Assembly (NCBI GenBank): GCA_019348575.1
Contig: JAHWJE010000077.1
Location: 1 to 7,157 of the forward strand
Origin: Actinomycetota bacterium
Lineage (GTDB): Bacteria > Actinomycetota > Thermoleophilia > Solirubrobacterales > Solirubrobacteraceae
Direction of reading: 5' to 3'
DNA: 7,157 nucleotides
The stretch's first letter is position 1. Every line of letters starts with the position of its first letter. A program made the translations under genes and the position numbers. A model generated the notes under the pieces. The model was not told where the DNA came from. It saw only the letters and a list, made by a program, of their open reading frames with translations, and made no database searches. Positions 1 to 6,771 of the stretch are shown here, one piece after another.

Positions 1-24
1 GGCGCCGCGGCGTGCGCGGCGCAG

Positions 25-52
25 GTGACGCCCGAACACCAGGCAATACGGT
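25..52 (+). promoter_or_regulatory. Candidate promoter of the acyl-CoA dehydrogenase gene, near-leaderless
   Basis: A TGAC-containing hexamer (GTGACG, 25-30) lies 16 bp upstream of TACGGT (47-52), which fits the actinobacterial -10 pattern TAnnnT. Eight bases separate this -10 from the ATG at 61, so a transcript would begin at or within a few bases of the start codon. No Shine-Dalgarno sequence precedes that ATG. The promoter favours ATG 61 over the in-frame GTG at 25. The remaining bases 1-60 are GC-rich and show no other feature; they could include the tail of an upstream gene outside the window. Pattern match only. Confidence 0.4.
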
Positions 53-60
53 TGCGTGCG

Positions 61-1182
61 ATGAACACGCACGGCCTGACCGACGACCAGCAGGACATTC
101 GCGCGCTGGCCGCGCGCTTCGCCGACGAGGTCGTGGCGCCGCAGGCGATGCAGTGGGACCGCGAGCGCCGCTTTCCGAAGGAGGTCGTCCAGCAGCTCGG
201 CGAGCTCGGGCTGATGGGCGTCTGCGTGCCGCAGAACCTCGGCGGGGCCGGCGCCGACTACCTCACGTACGCGCTCGTGCTCGAGGAGATCTCGCGCGGC
301 GACGCCGGGCTCGGGGTGACGCTCGCCGTCCACACCGGCGCGGGCACGCTGCCGATCATCGCGCGCGGCACGCGCCAGCAGATCGAGCGCCTCGTCCCGC
401 CGCTCGCCCAGGGCCACGAGCTGGCGGCCTTCGCGCTGACGGAGGCCAACGCCGGCTCCGATCCCTCCGCGCTCGCGACGCGCGCGCAGAACGGCAAGCT
501 CACCGGCCTCAAGCAGTGGGTGACCAACGGCTCGGTCGCGCACGTCTACATCGTCTTCGCCAAGGACCCCGACCGTCCGAGCGCGTTCGTCGTGCGCCGC
601 GGCGCGCAGGGGTTCAAGCCGGTGCGCGAGGAGGACAAGCTCGGGCTGAACTCCTCGAGCACCGCCGACCTGCAGTTCCAGGACACGCCCGCCGAGCGCC
701 TCGGCCTCGCCGGCGCCGGCCTGCGAATCGCGTTCGCGACGCTCGACGGCGGGCGGATCGGCATCGCCGCGCAGGCGACGGGCATCGCGCAGGCCGCGCT
801 GGACCTCGCGGTCGCGCATGCCAAGCAGCGGCGCACGTTCGGCAAGCCGATCGGATCGCACCAGGCGATCCAGCAGAAGCTCGCCGACATGCAGACCGAG
901 ATCGAAGCGGCGCGCGCGCTGACGTGGCGCGCCGCGCGGCTGAAGGACGCCGACCGCCCGCATACCGTCGAAGGCGCGCAGGCCAAGCTGTTCGCCTCGA
1001 GCGTCGCGCGGCGCGTGACGGGCGAGGCGATCCAGGTGCTCGGTGGCTACGGCTATACGCGCGAGCTGCCGGCCGAGCGCTACTACCGCGACGCGAAGGT
1101 CACCGAGATCTACGAGGGCACGTCGGAGATCCAGCGCCTCGTCATCGCGCGCGCGCTGCTCGGCGAGGCGGCGCGCGAGTGA
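61..1182 (+). CDS. Acyl-CoA dehydrogenase, short-chain/branched-chain type
   Basis: This is a complete 373-residue flavoenzyme that oxidises an acyl-CoA to the trans-2-enoyl-CoA and passes two electrons to ETF in the cytoplasm. Visible family marks are the helical N-terminal domain, the first signature around residues 124-134 (AFALTEANAGSD), the FAD-contacting WVTNG at 153-157, the KQRRTFGKPI segment at 255-264, and the second signature QVLGGYGYTRELPAERYYRD at 325-344. The catalytic base is Glu352 in YEGTSEIQR, the position used by short-chain, medium-chain and isobutyryl-CoA dehydrogenases; isovaleryl- and long-chain enzymes place it elsewhere. Length is normal for the family. An in-frame GTG at 25 would add 12 residues outside the usual N-terminus, so ATG 61 is preferred. 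The exact acyl substrate cannot be read from sequence. ETF and ETF:quinone oxidoreductase genes downstream are its natural electron acceptors. Confidence 0.95.
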   Translation: MNTHGLTDDQQDIRALAARFADEVVAPQAMQWDRERRFPKEVVQQLGELGLMGVCVPQNLGGAGADYLTYALVLEEISRGDAGLGVTLAVHTGAGTLPIIARGTRQQIERLVPPLAQGHELAAFALTEANAGSDPSALATRAQNGKLTGLKQWVTNGSVAHVYIVFAKDPDRPSAFVVRRGAQGFKPVREEDKLGLNSSSTADLQFQDTPAERLGLAGAGLRIAFATLDGGRIGIAAQATGIAQAALDLAVAHAKQRRTFGKPIGSHQAIQQKLADMQTEIEAARALTWRAARLKDADRPHTVEGAQAKLFASSVARRVTGEAIQVLGGYGYTRELPAERYYRDAKVTEIYEGTSEIQRLVIARALLGEAARE

Positions 1183-1225
1183 CGCGGACGTCGATCTGAG
1201 CCTGCCGGCGGATGGCTGGACCATC

Positions 1226-1231
1226 TAGGCT
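1226..1231 (+). promoter_or_regulatory. Candidate -10 element of the MarR gene
   Basis: TAGGCT matches TAnnnT and ends 10 bases before the GTG at 1242, leaving room for a leader of only a few bases. No convincing -35 is visible. A small inverted repeat lies directly upstream (GATGG at 1211-1215, CCATC at 1221-1225, 5-bp spacer) and could be an autoregulatory site, but arms this short also arise by chance. If the gene instead starts at ATG 1212, this hexamer is coding and the gene would be read through from the dehydrogenase gene. Confidence 0.25.
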
Positions 1232-1241
1232 GGCAGCGCAC

Positions 1242-1748
1242 GTGACGACCAAGCCGCTCCAGATCGACCCGATCGCCGAGGCCCGCCGGCACTGGACCGA
1301 GCGCTGGGGCGGCGAGCCGGCGCGCCCGATGGCGGCGATCACGTCGATCATGCGCGCCCAGCAGATCCTGCTCGCGCGGCTCAACGAGCTGCTCGCCCCG
1401 CTCGGGCTCACCTTTCCCCGCTACGAGGCGCTCATGCTGCTGTCCTTCACGCGGCAGGGGACCCTGCCGCTCGGCAAGATCGGCGAGCGCCTGCAGGTCC
1501 ACCGCACGAGCGTCACGAACATCGTCGACAAGCTCGAGGCCGACGGGCTCGTGCGCCGCATCGCCCACGAGTCCGACCGCCGCACGACGCTCGCGGAGAT
1601 CACCGGGGCCGGCCGCGACGTCGCCGAGCGCGCGACCGAGCTGCTCAACGCCGACGGCTTCGGGCTGGCCGCGCTGGGCGAGGACGAGCAGGAGCAGGTG
1701 ACCGAGCTGCTGCGCACGCTGCGCCAGGAGGCCGGCGACTTCGAGTGA
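1242..1748 (+). CDS. MarR-family winged helix-turn-helix transcriptional regulator
   Basis: A cytoplasmic DNA-binding repressor or activator of about 168 residues, usually a dimer that responds to a small ligand; in acyl-CoA loci the ligand may be an acyl-CoA or acid (inference). The N-terminal helical part carries QQILLARLNELLAPLGLTFPRYEALMLL in pieces typical of the MarR dimer interface. The wing-helix core follows: LGKIGERLQVHRTSVTNIV as the helix-turn-helix, then KLEADGLVRRIAHESDRRT, where the Asp-Arg-Arg turn marks the beta-wing. The C-terminal helices pack back on the dimer region. Start choice is uncertain: GTG 1242 follows a TAGGCT hexamer and places the conserved-looking DPIAEARRHW near the N-terminus, whereas in-frame ATG 1212 adds 10 residues and has no good ribosome site. 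It lies 59 bp after the dehydrogenase gene, which may share its transcript. The palindrome before the mutase gene is a reasonable candidate target. Confidence 0.88.
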   Translation: MTTKPLQIDPIAEARRHWTERWGGEPARPMAAITSIMRAQQILLARLNELLAPLGLTFPRYEALMLLSFTRQGTLPLGKIGERLQVHRTSVTNIVDKLEADGLVRRIAHESDRRTTLAEITGAGRDVAERATELLNADGFGLAALGEDEQEQVTELLRTLRQEAGDFE

Positions 1749-1749
1749 C

Positions 1750-1776
1750 GCTGCTGCCGGTCACGCGGCGCGCAGC
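1750..1776. terminator. Possible hairpin between convergent genes
   Basis: GCTGC (1750-1754) can pair with GCAGC (1772-1776), and inside it GCCG (1756-1759) with CGGC (1766-1769), around a 6-nt loop with a small internal bulge. It sits across the 12-bp gap between the convergent MarR gene and the minus-strand gene, where a bidirectional terminator would be useful. There is no T-tract on either side and the sequence is very GC-rich, so such pairing could be fortuitous. Confidence 0.2.
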
Positions 1777-2270
1777 TCGCCGTGCCAGCCGGCGTACGCG
1801 ACGAGCTCGGCGCGCTCGAGCAGGGGGATCGCGTACGCGTCGGCGGCGTTGGCCACGCGGCGCCCCTTCTCGCGGTAGTCCTTGGGGTGGCGCAGGTCCA
1901 GCAGCGCGAGCGGGCGGGCGTACTGGGCGCGAAAGCCGCGCTCGCACTCGACGATCCTCCCCCACGCGGAGATCACGCCCCATACCGCCTCGGGTGCCGG
2001 CAGCTCGGGTTCCGCGGGCAGCTCGTAGTACGCCGAGAAGCCGCAGTTGCAGTCGCGATGCGGAGCATCGTGTCCGCGCAGCGCAAAGCACTTGGCGACG
2101 CGATCCTCGTCGGCCGGCCACGGAACCGGCTTGACGCGCGGCGCGATCATCCCGAGCGCCGGGTTGGGGACGAAGCGGCCGGCGACGAAGATCCCCGAGT
2201 ACAGCGCGCCGCGGATCGCGCCCCACCGCCGGAAGCCGACCAGCGGCTGGGCGACCGGCTCGGCGCTCAC
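1761..2270 (-). CDS. Conserved-looking protein of unknown function with a Cys-x-Cys-Gly motif
   Basis: This 169-residue protein is not one I can assign to a named family. It has no signal peptide or membrane segment and should be cytoplasmic. Around residues 67-77 it carries GHDAPHRDCNCG, with two histidines and two cysteines close together, which suggests metal binding or a structural Cys knuckle. Further on, WGRIVECERGFRAQYARPLAL (103-123, in two parts) is strongly patterned and resembles repeats in actinobacterial hypothetical proteins that I recall only loosely. The start is GTG at 2270, because the upstream small ORF ends in a TGA that overlaps it as GTGA, typical of translational coupling. 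The open frame extends far upstream, but that part is the shadow of the plus-strand gene at 2404-2703. Its 3' end lies 12 bp from the convergent MarR gene. Codon use (strong G/C at third positions) supports real coding. Confidence 0.75.
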   Translation of the reverse strand: MSAEPVAQPLVGFRRWGAIRGALYSGIFVAGRFVPNPALGMIAPRVKPVPWPADEDRVAKCFALRGHDAPHRDCNCGFSAYYELPAEPELPAPEAVWGVISAWGRIVECERGFRAQYARPLALLDLRHPKDYREKGRRVANAADAYAIPLLERAELVAYAGWHGELRAA

Positions 2271-2383
2271 GTCTTGACTGGCTCGGGCTTCGGCGGCGCC
2301 TTGACCGGCTCGGTGTCGGGCGTCGCGGGACGCACCGGCGCCGGGCGCTCGGTCTCGCGAATCGGCTTTCCGATGTCTCCCAT
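2267..2383 (-). CDS. 38-residue Pro/Lys/Glu-rich small protein
   Basis: The ORF begins MGDIGKPIRETERP and then becomes proline-rich, with EPVK occurring twice (residues 25-28 and 34-37). Its stop codon overlaps the GTG of the next gene as GTGA, so the two are almost certainly translated together. Start support is a TAGCAT hexamer (plus positions 2393-2398) nine bases before the ATG, with only a weak AGG near the start. I have an unverified recollection of short actinobacterial proteins that start M-x-D-I-G-x-P and continue in Pro/Glu-rich sequence. No function can be inferred; the peptide is too short and too proline-rich for a folded domain and is probably disordered. The main doubt is its small size. 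Confidence 0.6.
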   Translation of the reverse strand: MGDIGKPIRETERPAPVRPATPDTEPVKAPPKPEPVKT

Positions 2384-2403
2384 GCGCCTGAGATGCTACG
2401 CGA
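2384..2403. promoter_or_regulatory. 20-bp divergent intergenic region with overlapping -10 candidates
   Basis: Only 20 bp separate the ATG of the minus-strand pair (2383) from the GTG of the plus-strand gene (2404). On the minus strand, TAGCAT (plus 2393-2398) is a full TAnnnT match with 9 bases to the ATG. On the plus strand, GATGCT (2392-2397) is an imperfect -10, 6 bases before the GTG. The two hexamers occupy practically the same base pairs, so RNA polymerase could open only one direction at a time. Recognisable -35 hexamers are absent, since they would lie inside the opposing coding regions. Confidence 0.4.
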
Positions 2404-2703
2404 GTGAGCGAAGAGACTCCGTCCGACGACGCGCTTCCCGAGCAGCAGCCCGAGCGCGGCGACATCCGCGAGGACATCTCCAGGCAGCTCGCCCTGCTGT
2501 TCCCGCACGACCGCCTGGAGCGGATCGCCGAGCGCCTGCGCCTGCAGGACGAGGAGGACGTGCAGTTCCTCATCGACCTGATCAGCGCGACCTTCACCCG
2601 CGGGATCGAGTTCGGCGCCGTCGAGGTCACGGCGCAGCAGATCGAGCTCGGTCAGCAGACGGCGCCCGCGACGATCGAGATCGCGCACGTCGACCTGCCC
2701 TGA
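2404..2703 (+). CDS. Small acidic protein of unknown function
   Basis: This 99-residue protein starts at GTG (SEETPSDDALPEQQ). It has a charged, probably disordered N-terminus (about residues 1-22). Predicted helices follow: EDISRQLALLFPHDRLERIAERLRLQ in the middle and EEDVQFLIDLISATFTRG near residues 50-66. The tail is more strand-like and ends TIEIAHVDLP. There is no signal peptide, membrane segment or catalytic motif, and I do not recognise a family. Nearly every codon ends in G or C, as in neighbouring genes, which supports coding on this strand over the overlapping minus-strand frame. The start lies 6 bases after GATGCT and lacks a ribosome site, consistent with leaderless expression. 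It ends 76 bp before the mutase gene but is probably not in the same transcript, because a promoter and operator lie between. Confidence 0.72.
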   Translation: MSEETPSDDALPEQQPERGDIREDISRQLALLFPHDRLERIAERLRLQDEEDVQFLIDLISATFTRGIEFGAVEVTAQQIELGQQTAPATIEIAHVDLP

Positions 2704-2743
2704 CTGCGCGCAAGCTGCTCCGCGCTCATCCCGCCGCCCGCGG

Positions 2744-2764
2744 TATAGTCGGAACTCCGACTAT
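2744..2764 (+). promoter_or_regulatory. Mutase promoter -10 with overlapping 20-bp palindromic operator
   Basis: TATAGT (2744-2749) is a strong -10 hexamer in otherwise GC-rich DNA; no good -35 is visible. Overlapping it is a perfect inverted repeat: ATAGTCGGA (2745-2753), centre AC, TCCGACTAT (2756-2764). Transcription should start near 2756, so the palindrome would cover roughly -11 to +9, where a bound repressor blocks polymerase. Nine matching bases on each side are very unlikely by chance at this exact position. The size and shape suit a MarR or TetR dimer; the MarR protein encoded at 1242-1748 is the nearest candidate (inference). Confidence 0.65.
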
Positions 2765-2779
2765 CGGGTACCAGAGCTC

Positions 2780-4420
<1,641 letters not shown>

Positions 4421-4502
4421 GACGGATTCCGTCGTCATGAGGGGCGCGAAAACGGCGCTCCCGTTGCCAGGGGAATATGATCGCCGCGCCCGCCGGGCGC
4501 CT
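4421..4502 (+). promoter_or_regulatory. Structured 82-nt gap between mutase subunit genes
   Basis: Several potential RNA hairpins crowd this gap. CCGTCT (4410-4415) can pair with AGACGG (4420-4425) around a 4-nt loop, enclosing the stop codon of the large-subunit gene. The same AGACGG is also part of a competing 13-bp inverted repeat, GACGGA-T-TCCGTC (4421-4433). GGGGCGC (4441-4447) pairs with GCGCTCC (4455-4461), including one G-T wobble, around GAAAACG. GCGCCC (4486-4491) pairs with GGGCGC (4495-4500), ending two bases before the next ATG. Between the last two lies TATGAT (4476-4481), a good -10 hexamer without a -35. No T-tract follows any stem. The gap may set subunit ratio by partial termination, RNA processing, an internal promoter or masking of the start. 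Confidence 0.35.
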
Positions 4503-4916
4503 ATGACCGACCCTGCATCCCCAGGCAAGAAGATCCGCGTGGTCGTGGCCAAGCCGGGCCTCGACGGACATGACCGCGGGGCCAAGATCATCGCGCGCGC
4601 GCTGCGCGACGCGGGCATGGAGGTCATCTACACCGGGCTGCACCAGACGCCGGAGCAGATCGTCGAGACGGTCATCCAGGAGGACGCCGACGCCGTCGGC
4701 CTCTCGATCCTGTCGGGCGCGCACATGACGCTCGTGCCGCGGATCGTCGAGCTGCTCCGCGAGCAGGGCATCGACGACGTCGTCGTCACCGTCGGCGGCA
4801 CGATCCCGAGCGACGACATCCCCGAGCTCAAGCGGCTCGGCGTGGCGGAGGTCTTCACGCCTGGCGCGAGCACCGAAGCGATCATCGACTTCATCCGCGA
4901 CGCCGTGCCGGCGTAG
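4503..4916 (+). CDS. icmB: B12-binding small subunit of the acyl-CoA mutase
   Basis: This 137-residue protein is a stand-alone cobalamin-binding Rossmann-like domain that brings adenosylcobalamin to the large subunit. The base-off, His-on signature is complete: DGHDRG at residues 21-26 with His23 as the lower cobalt ligand, Ser68-Ile-Leu70 for the nucleotide tail, and Gly98-Gly99 in VGGTIP. Length and layout agree with IcmB-like and HcmB-like subunits, and with archaeal two-subunit methylmalonyl-CoA mutases. The start is ATG 4503, giving [22 protein letters not shown]. An in-frame ATG at 4437 would add 22 residues, but the added codons (AGG, AAA, TTG, CCA, GAA, TAT, GAT, CCT) break the G/C-ending pattern of the rest, so that part is noncoding. 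The substrate type depends on the large subunit. The small G-protein chaperone that often accompanies such mutases is not in this window. Confidence 0.93.
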   Translation: MTDPASPGKKIRVVVAKPGLDGHDRGAKIIARALRDAGMEVIYTGLHQTPEQIVETVIQEDADAVGLSILSGAHMTLVPRIVELLREQGIDDVVVTVGGTIPSDDIPELKRLGVAEVFTPGASTEAIIDFIRDAVPA

Positions 4917-4940
4917 CGGAGAGCGCCGCTCGCGGTACAC

Positions 4941-4969
4941 GATTGACTGGTCAGTCAATCCGTTACCCT
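4941..4969 (+). promoter_or_regulatory. ETF operon promoter overlapped by a 20-bp palindromic operator
   Basis: A perfect inverted repeat, GATTGACTG (4941-4949), centre GT, CAGTCAATC (4952-4960), includes TTGACT (4943-4948), a good -35 hexamer. TACCCT (4964-4969) follows as a TAnnnT -10 with a short 15-bp spacer. Six bases after it comes an ATG (4976). A dimer on the palindrome would block the -35 and spacer. Sites of the TGACTGGTCAGTCA type are typical of TetR-family regulators of fatty-acid oxidation genes in general form, but no TetR gene is in the window. It differs in sequence from the mutase operator, so a different regulator is likely. Confidence 0.65.
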
Positions 4970-4975
4970 GGGGCC

Positions 4976-5005
4976 ATGTCCTGTTCTGAAGGAGGCTCGG
5001 GTTGA
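4976..5005 (+). CDS. Nine-codon upstream ORF, apparently leaderless, overlapping the etfB start
   Basis: ATG 4976 lies six bases after the TACCCT -10, the spacing expected when transcription begins at the A of the start codon. The frame reads MSCSEGGSG and ends in TGA (5003-5005), which overlaps the TTG start of etfB (5002-5004) as TTGA. The strong Shine-Dalgarno sequence of etfB lies inside this ORF. Ribosomes finishing the ORF would be delivered to the etfB start, or would cover its ribosome site while stalled. Whether the peptide has any role is unknown, and a short ATG frame here could be accidental. Confidence 0.4.
   Translation: MSCSEGGSG
4988..4995 (+). promoter_or_regulatory. Strong ribosome binding site fixing the TTG start of etfB
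   Basis: GAAGGAGG is a near-perfect anti-16S match and ends six bases before TTG 5002. It is the best Shine-Dalgarno sequence in the window and decides the etfB start, because no in-frame ATG or GTG gives the conserved MKICVLVKEVPD N-terminus. Confidence 0.85.
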
Positions 5006-5796
5006 AGATCTGCGTCCTGGTCAAGGAGGTGCCCGACGCCGCCGTCGACAAGCGGATCGATCCGTCGACGGGGCGCATGGACCGCAGCGGCGAGCGCAAC
5101 CTCAACCCCTACGACACGCACGCGATCGAGGCCGCGATGCAGATCCGCGAGGGCGGCGAGGTCGCCGTCGAGGAGATCGTCGCCGTCACGATGGGCCCCG
5201 CGACCGCGGTCCGCGCGCTGCACAAGGCCGTCTCGCTCGGGGCCGACCGCTCGGTTCACCTGAGCGACGACGCGCTCGCCGGCTCGGACGTCGTCGCCAC
5301 GGGCTACGCGCTGGCCCGGGTGCTGGAGCGCGAGAGCCCCGACCTCGTGCTGCTCGGCCAGCAGTCAGACGACGGCGAGTGCTACACGATCGGCGCCGTC
5401 GTCGCGGACTACCTGAGGATGCCGTCGCTGACGCAGGTCATCCAGATGGACGTCACGCCCGGCAGCGTGCGCTGCGAGCGCCAGGCCGAGTACGGCTATG
5501 ACACCGTCGAGATCGCACTGCCCGCCGTCATCTCCGTCGGCGACGCGATCAACGAGCCGCGCTACCCGTCGCTGAAGGCGATCATGGGCGCCAAGAAGAA
5601 GCCGCTCGACGCCGTCGGCATCGACGACGTCGGCATCGAGGCCGAGCGCGTCGGCGAGGCCGGCTCGAAGGTCGTCTGCGGGGACTTCAAGGCCCCGCCG
5701 CAGAAGGCCGCCGGCGAGATCATCGAAGACGAGGACACCAACGAGACGGTCGAGAAGATCGTCGCCTGGCTTGACGAGAGGAAGCTGCTCGCATGA
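5002..5796 (+). CDS. etfB: Electron transfer flavoprotein, beta subunit
   Basis: This 264-residue subunit pairs with EtfA to form the soluble FAD- and AMP-containing carrier that takes electrons from acyl-CoA dehydrogenases. It begins MKICVLVKEVPD, contains NLNPYDTHAIEAA (33-45) and GPATAVRALHKAVSLGADR in parts (65-83), and has the nucleotide-binding stretch LLGQQSDDGE (117-126). The beta signature covers about residues 169-201 and includes VEIALPAVISVGDAINEPRY and SLKAIMGAKKKPL; the NEPRYPSLKAIM portion corresponds to the recognition loop that docks on dehydrogenases. The start codon is the rare TTG, supported by the strong ribosome site and by the family N-terminus. The gene overlaps etfA by ATGA. 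In the AMP loop, GECYTIG replaces the more common DxDTxQxG, a subfamily difference rather than a defect. Confidence 0.96.
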   Translation: MKICVLVKEVPDAAVDKRIDPSTGRMDRSGERNLNPYDTHAIEAAMQIREGGEVAVEEIVAVTMGPATAVRALHKAVSLGADRSVHLSDDALAGSDVVATGYALARVLERESPDLVLLGQQSDDGECYTIGAVVADYLRMPSLTQVIQMDVTPGSVRCERQAEYGYDTVEIALPAVISVGDAINEPRYPSLKAIMGAKKKPLDAVGIDDVGIEAERVGEAGSKVVCGDFKAPPQKAAGEIIEDEDTNETVEKIVAWLDERKLLA

Positions 5797-6761
5797 GTGG
5801 CATCCTCGCGTTCGCGCTGCACTACGAGGGCGCCTTCAACAAGAACTCGCTCGGCGGCGTCTCCGAGGCGGCCAGGCTCGCCGGCGAGGCCGGCTGCCCA
5901 GCGCACGCGGTCGTCGTCGGCGACGTCTCCGACGAGCTCGCCGCAACGCTGGGCAACTACGGGGTGACGAAGGTCTTTCGCGCAAGGGACGTTCCCGAGG
6001 GGCTCGCCCAGCCGGTCGTCGACGTGATGGCGAAGGTCATGGACGACAACGGCCACGACTACGCGCTGTTCGGCGGCGGGCTGCTCGGCTTCGAGATCGG
6101 CGCCGGCCTGGCGGCGCGCCTGAACGCCGGCGTGACGATGGAGGTCACGCAGGTCAACGTCGAGGACGGCAGGCTGACGGCGGAGCGTCCGATCCACGGC
6201 GACTCGTCGGTCTCGACGTCGCGCTACAAGGACCGCGGCGTCATCATCGGCCGCCTGAACGCCTTCGAGATCGCGCCGGCGAGCGACGCGACCGCCGAGA
6301 TCGAGGACGTCGACGTGCAGCTGTCGGAGTTCTCGACGAAGGCGACGATGGTCAAGCGCGGTGAGCAGCGCGGCGCCGACGTCGACATCGAGGGGGCGAA
6401 CATCCTCGTCGCCGGCGGCCGCGGGCTCGGCAAGCCGGAGGGCTTCGAGCTGTGCGAGGCGCTCGCCGACGCGCTCGGCGGCGCGGTCGCCGCGACGCGC
6501 GCGGTCGTCGACGCGGGCTGGTACCCCTACTCGACGCAGATCGGGCAGACCGGCAAGACGGTCTCGCCGAAGCTCTACCTGGCGGCCGGCATCTCGGGCG
6601 CGATCCAGCACAAGGTCGGCTTCCAGTCCTCCGAGAACATCGTCGCCATCAACAAGGACTCCAACGCGCCGATCTTCGAGTACTCCGACCTCGGGATCGT
6701 CGGCGATCTCAACAAGATCCTGCCCAAGCTCACGGAGGCCGTGAAGGCGAAGAAGGGCTAG
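5793..6761 (+). CDS. etfA: Electron transfer flavoprotein, alpha subunit
   Basis: This 322-residue FAD-binding partner of EtfB is of normal length. The N-terminal domain (about 1-185) includes [21 protein letters not shown] in parts (90-110) and [13 protein letters not shown] (131-143). The C-terminal FAD domain begins around [12 protein letters not shown] (202-213) and carries [20 protein letters not shown] (235-254), [13 protein letters not shown] (261-273) and [13 protein letters not shown] (283-295). Arg236, Thr253 and His273 align with human Arg249, Thr266 and His286, residues that tune the flavin. The ATG overlaps the etfB stop as ATGA, preceded by AGAGGAAG, so translation is coupled and subunits are made at equal rate. 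It ends 10 bp before the ETF:quinone oxidoreductase gene, completing a three-gene electron-transfer operon. Confidence 0.97.
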   Translation: MSGILAFALHYEGAFNKNSLGGVSEAARLAGEAGCPAHAVVVGDVSDELAATLGNYGVTKVFRARDVPEGLAQPVVDVMAKVMDDNGHDYALFGGGLLGFEIGAGLAARLNAGVTMEVTQVNVEDGRLTAERPIHGDSSVSTSRYKDRGVIIGRLNAFEIAPASDATAEIEDVDVQLSEFSTKATMVKRGEQRGADVDIEGANILVAGGRGLGKPEGFELCEALADALGGAVAATRAVVDAGWYPYSTQIGQTGKTVSPKLYLAAGISGAIQHKVGFQSSENIVAINKDSNAPIFEYSDLGIVGDLNKILPKLTEAVKAKKG

Positions 6762-6771
6762 GCGGACCGCG

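Noticed and set aside
12..1199. A 395-codon plus-strand frame overlapping the acyl-CoA dehydrogenase
   Set aside because: Arg/Ala-rich shadow in another frame of the dehydrogenase gene, with no recognisable motif.
2274..2283. TTGACTGG-like sequence resembling half of the ETF operator
   Set aside because: It lies within the minus-strand small gene, has no mirrored arm, and is probably coincidence.
1645..2688. Long minus-strand frames spanning the MarR end to the mutase promoter
   Set aside because: Only the 1761-2270 portion of one frame has protein-like sequence; the extensions are antisense to the plus-strand gene at 2404-2703, and the GTGA overlap fixes a start at 2270.
4437..4502. N-terminal extension of the B12-binding subunit from ATG 4437
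   Set aside because: The codons in this stretch are unlike the rest of the gene, and the stretch contains hairpins and a -10-like hexamer; ATG 4503 gives the usual family length.
4915..4930. Small hairpin AGCGG/CCGCT after the B12-subunit gene as a terminator
   Set aside because: Five-base stem, 6-nt loop and no T-tract; too weak to call in DNA this GC-rich.
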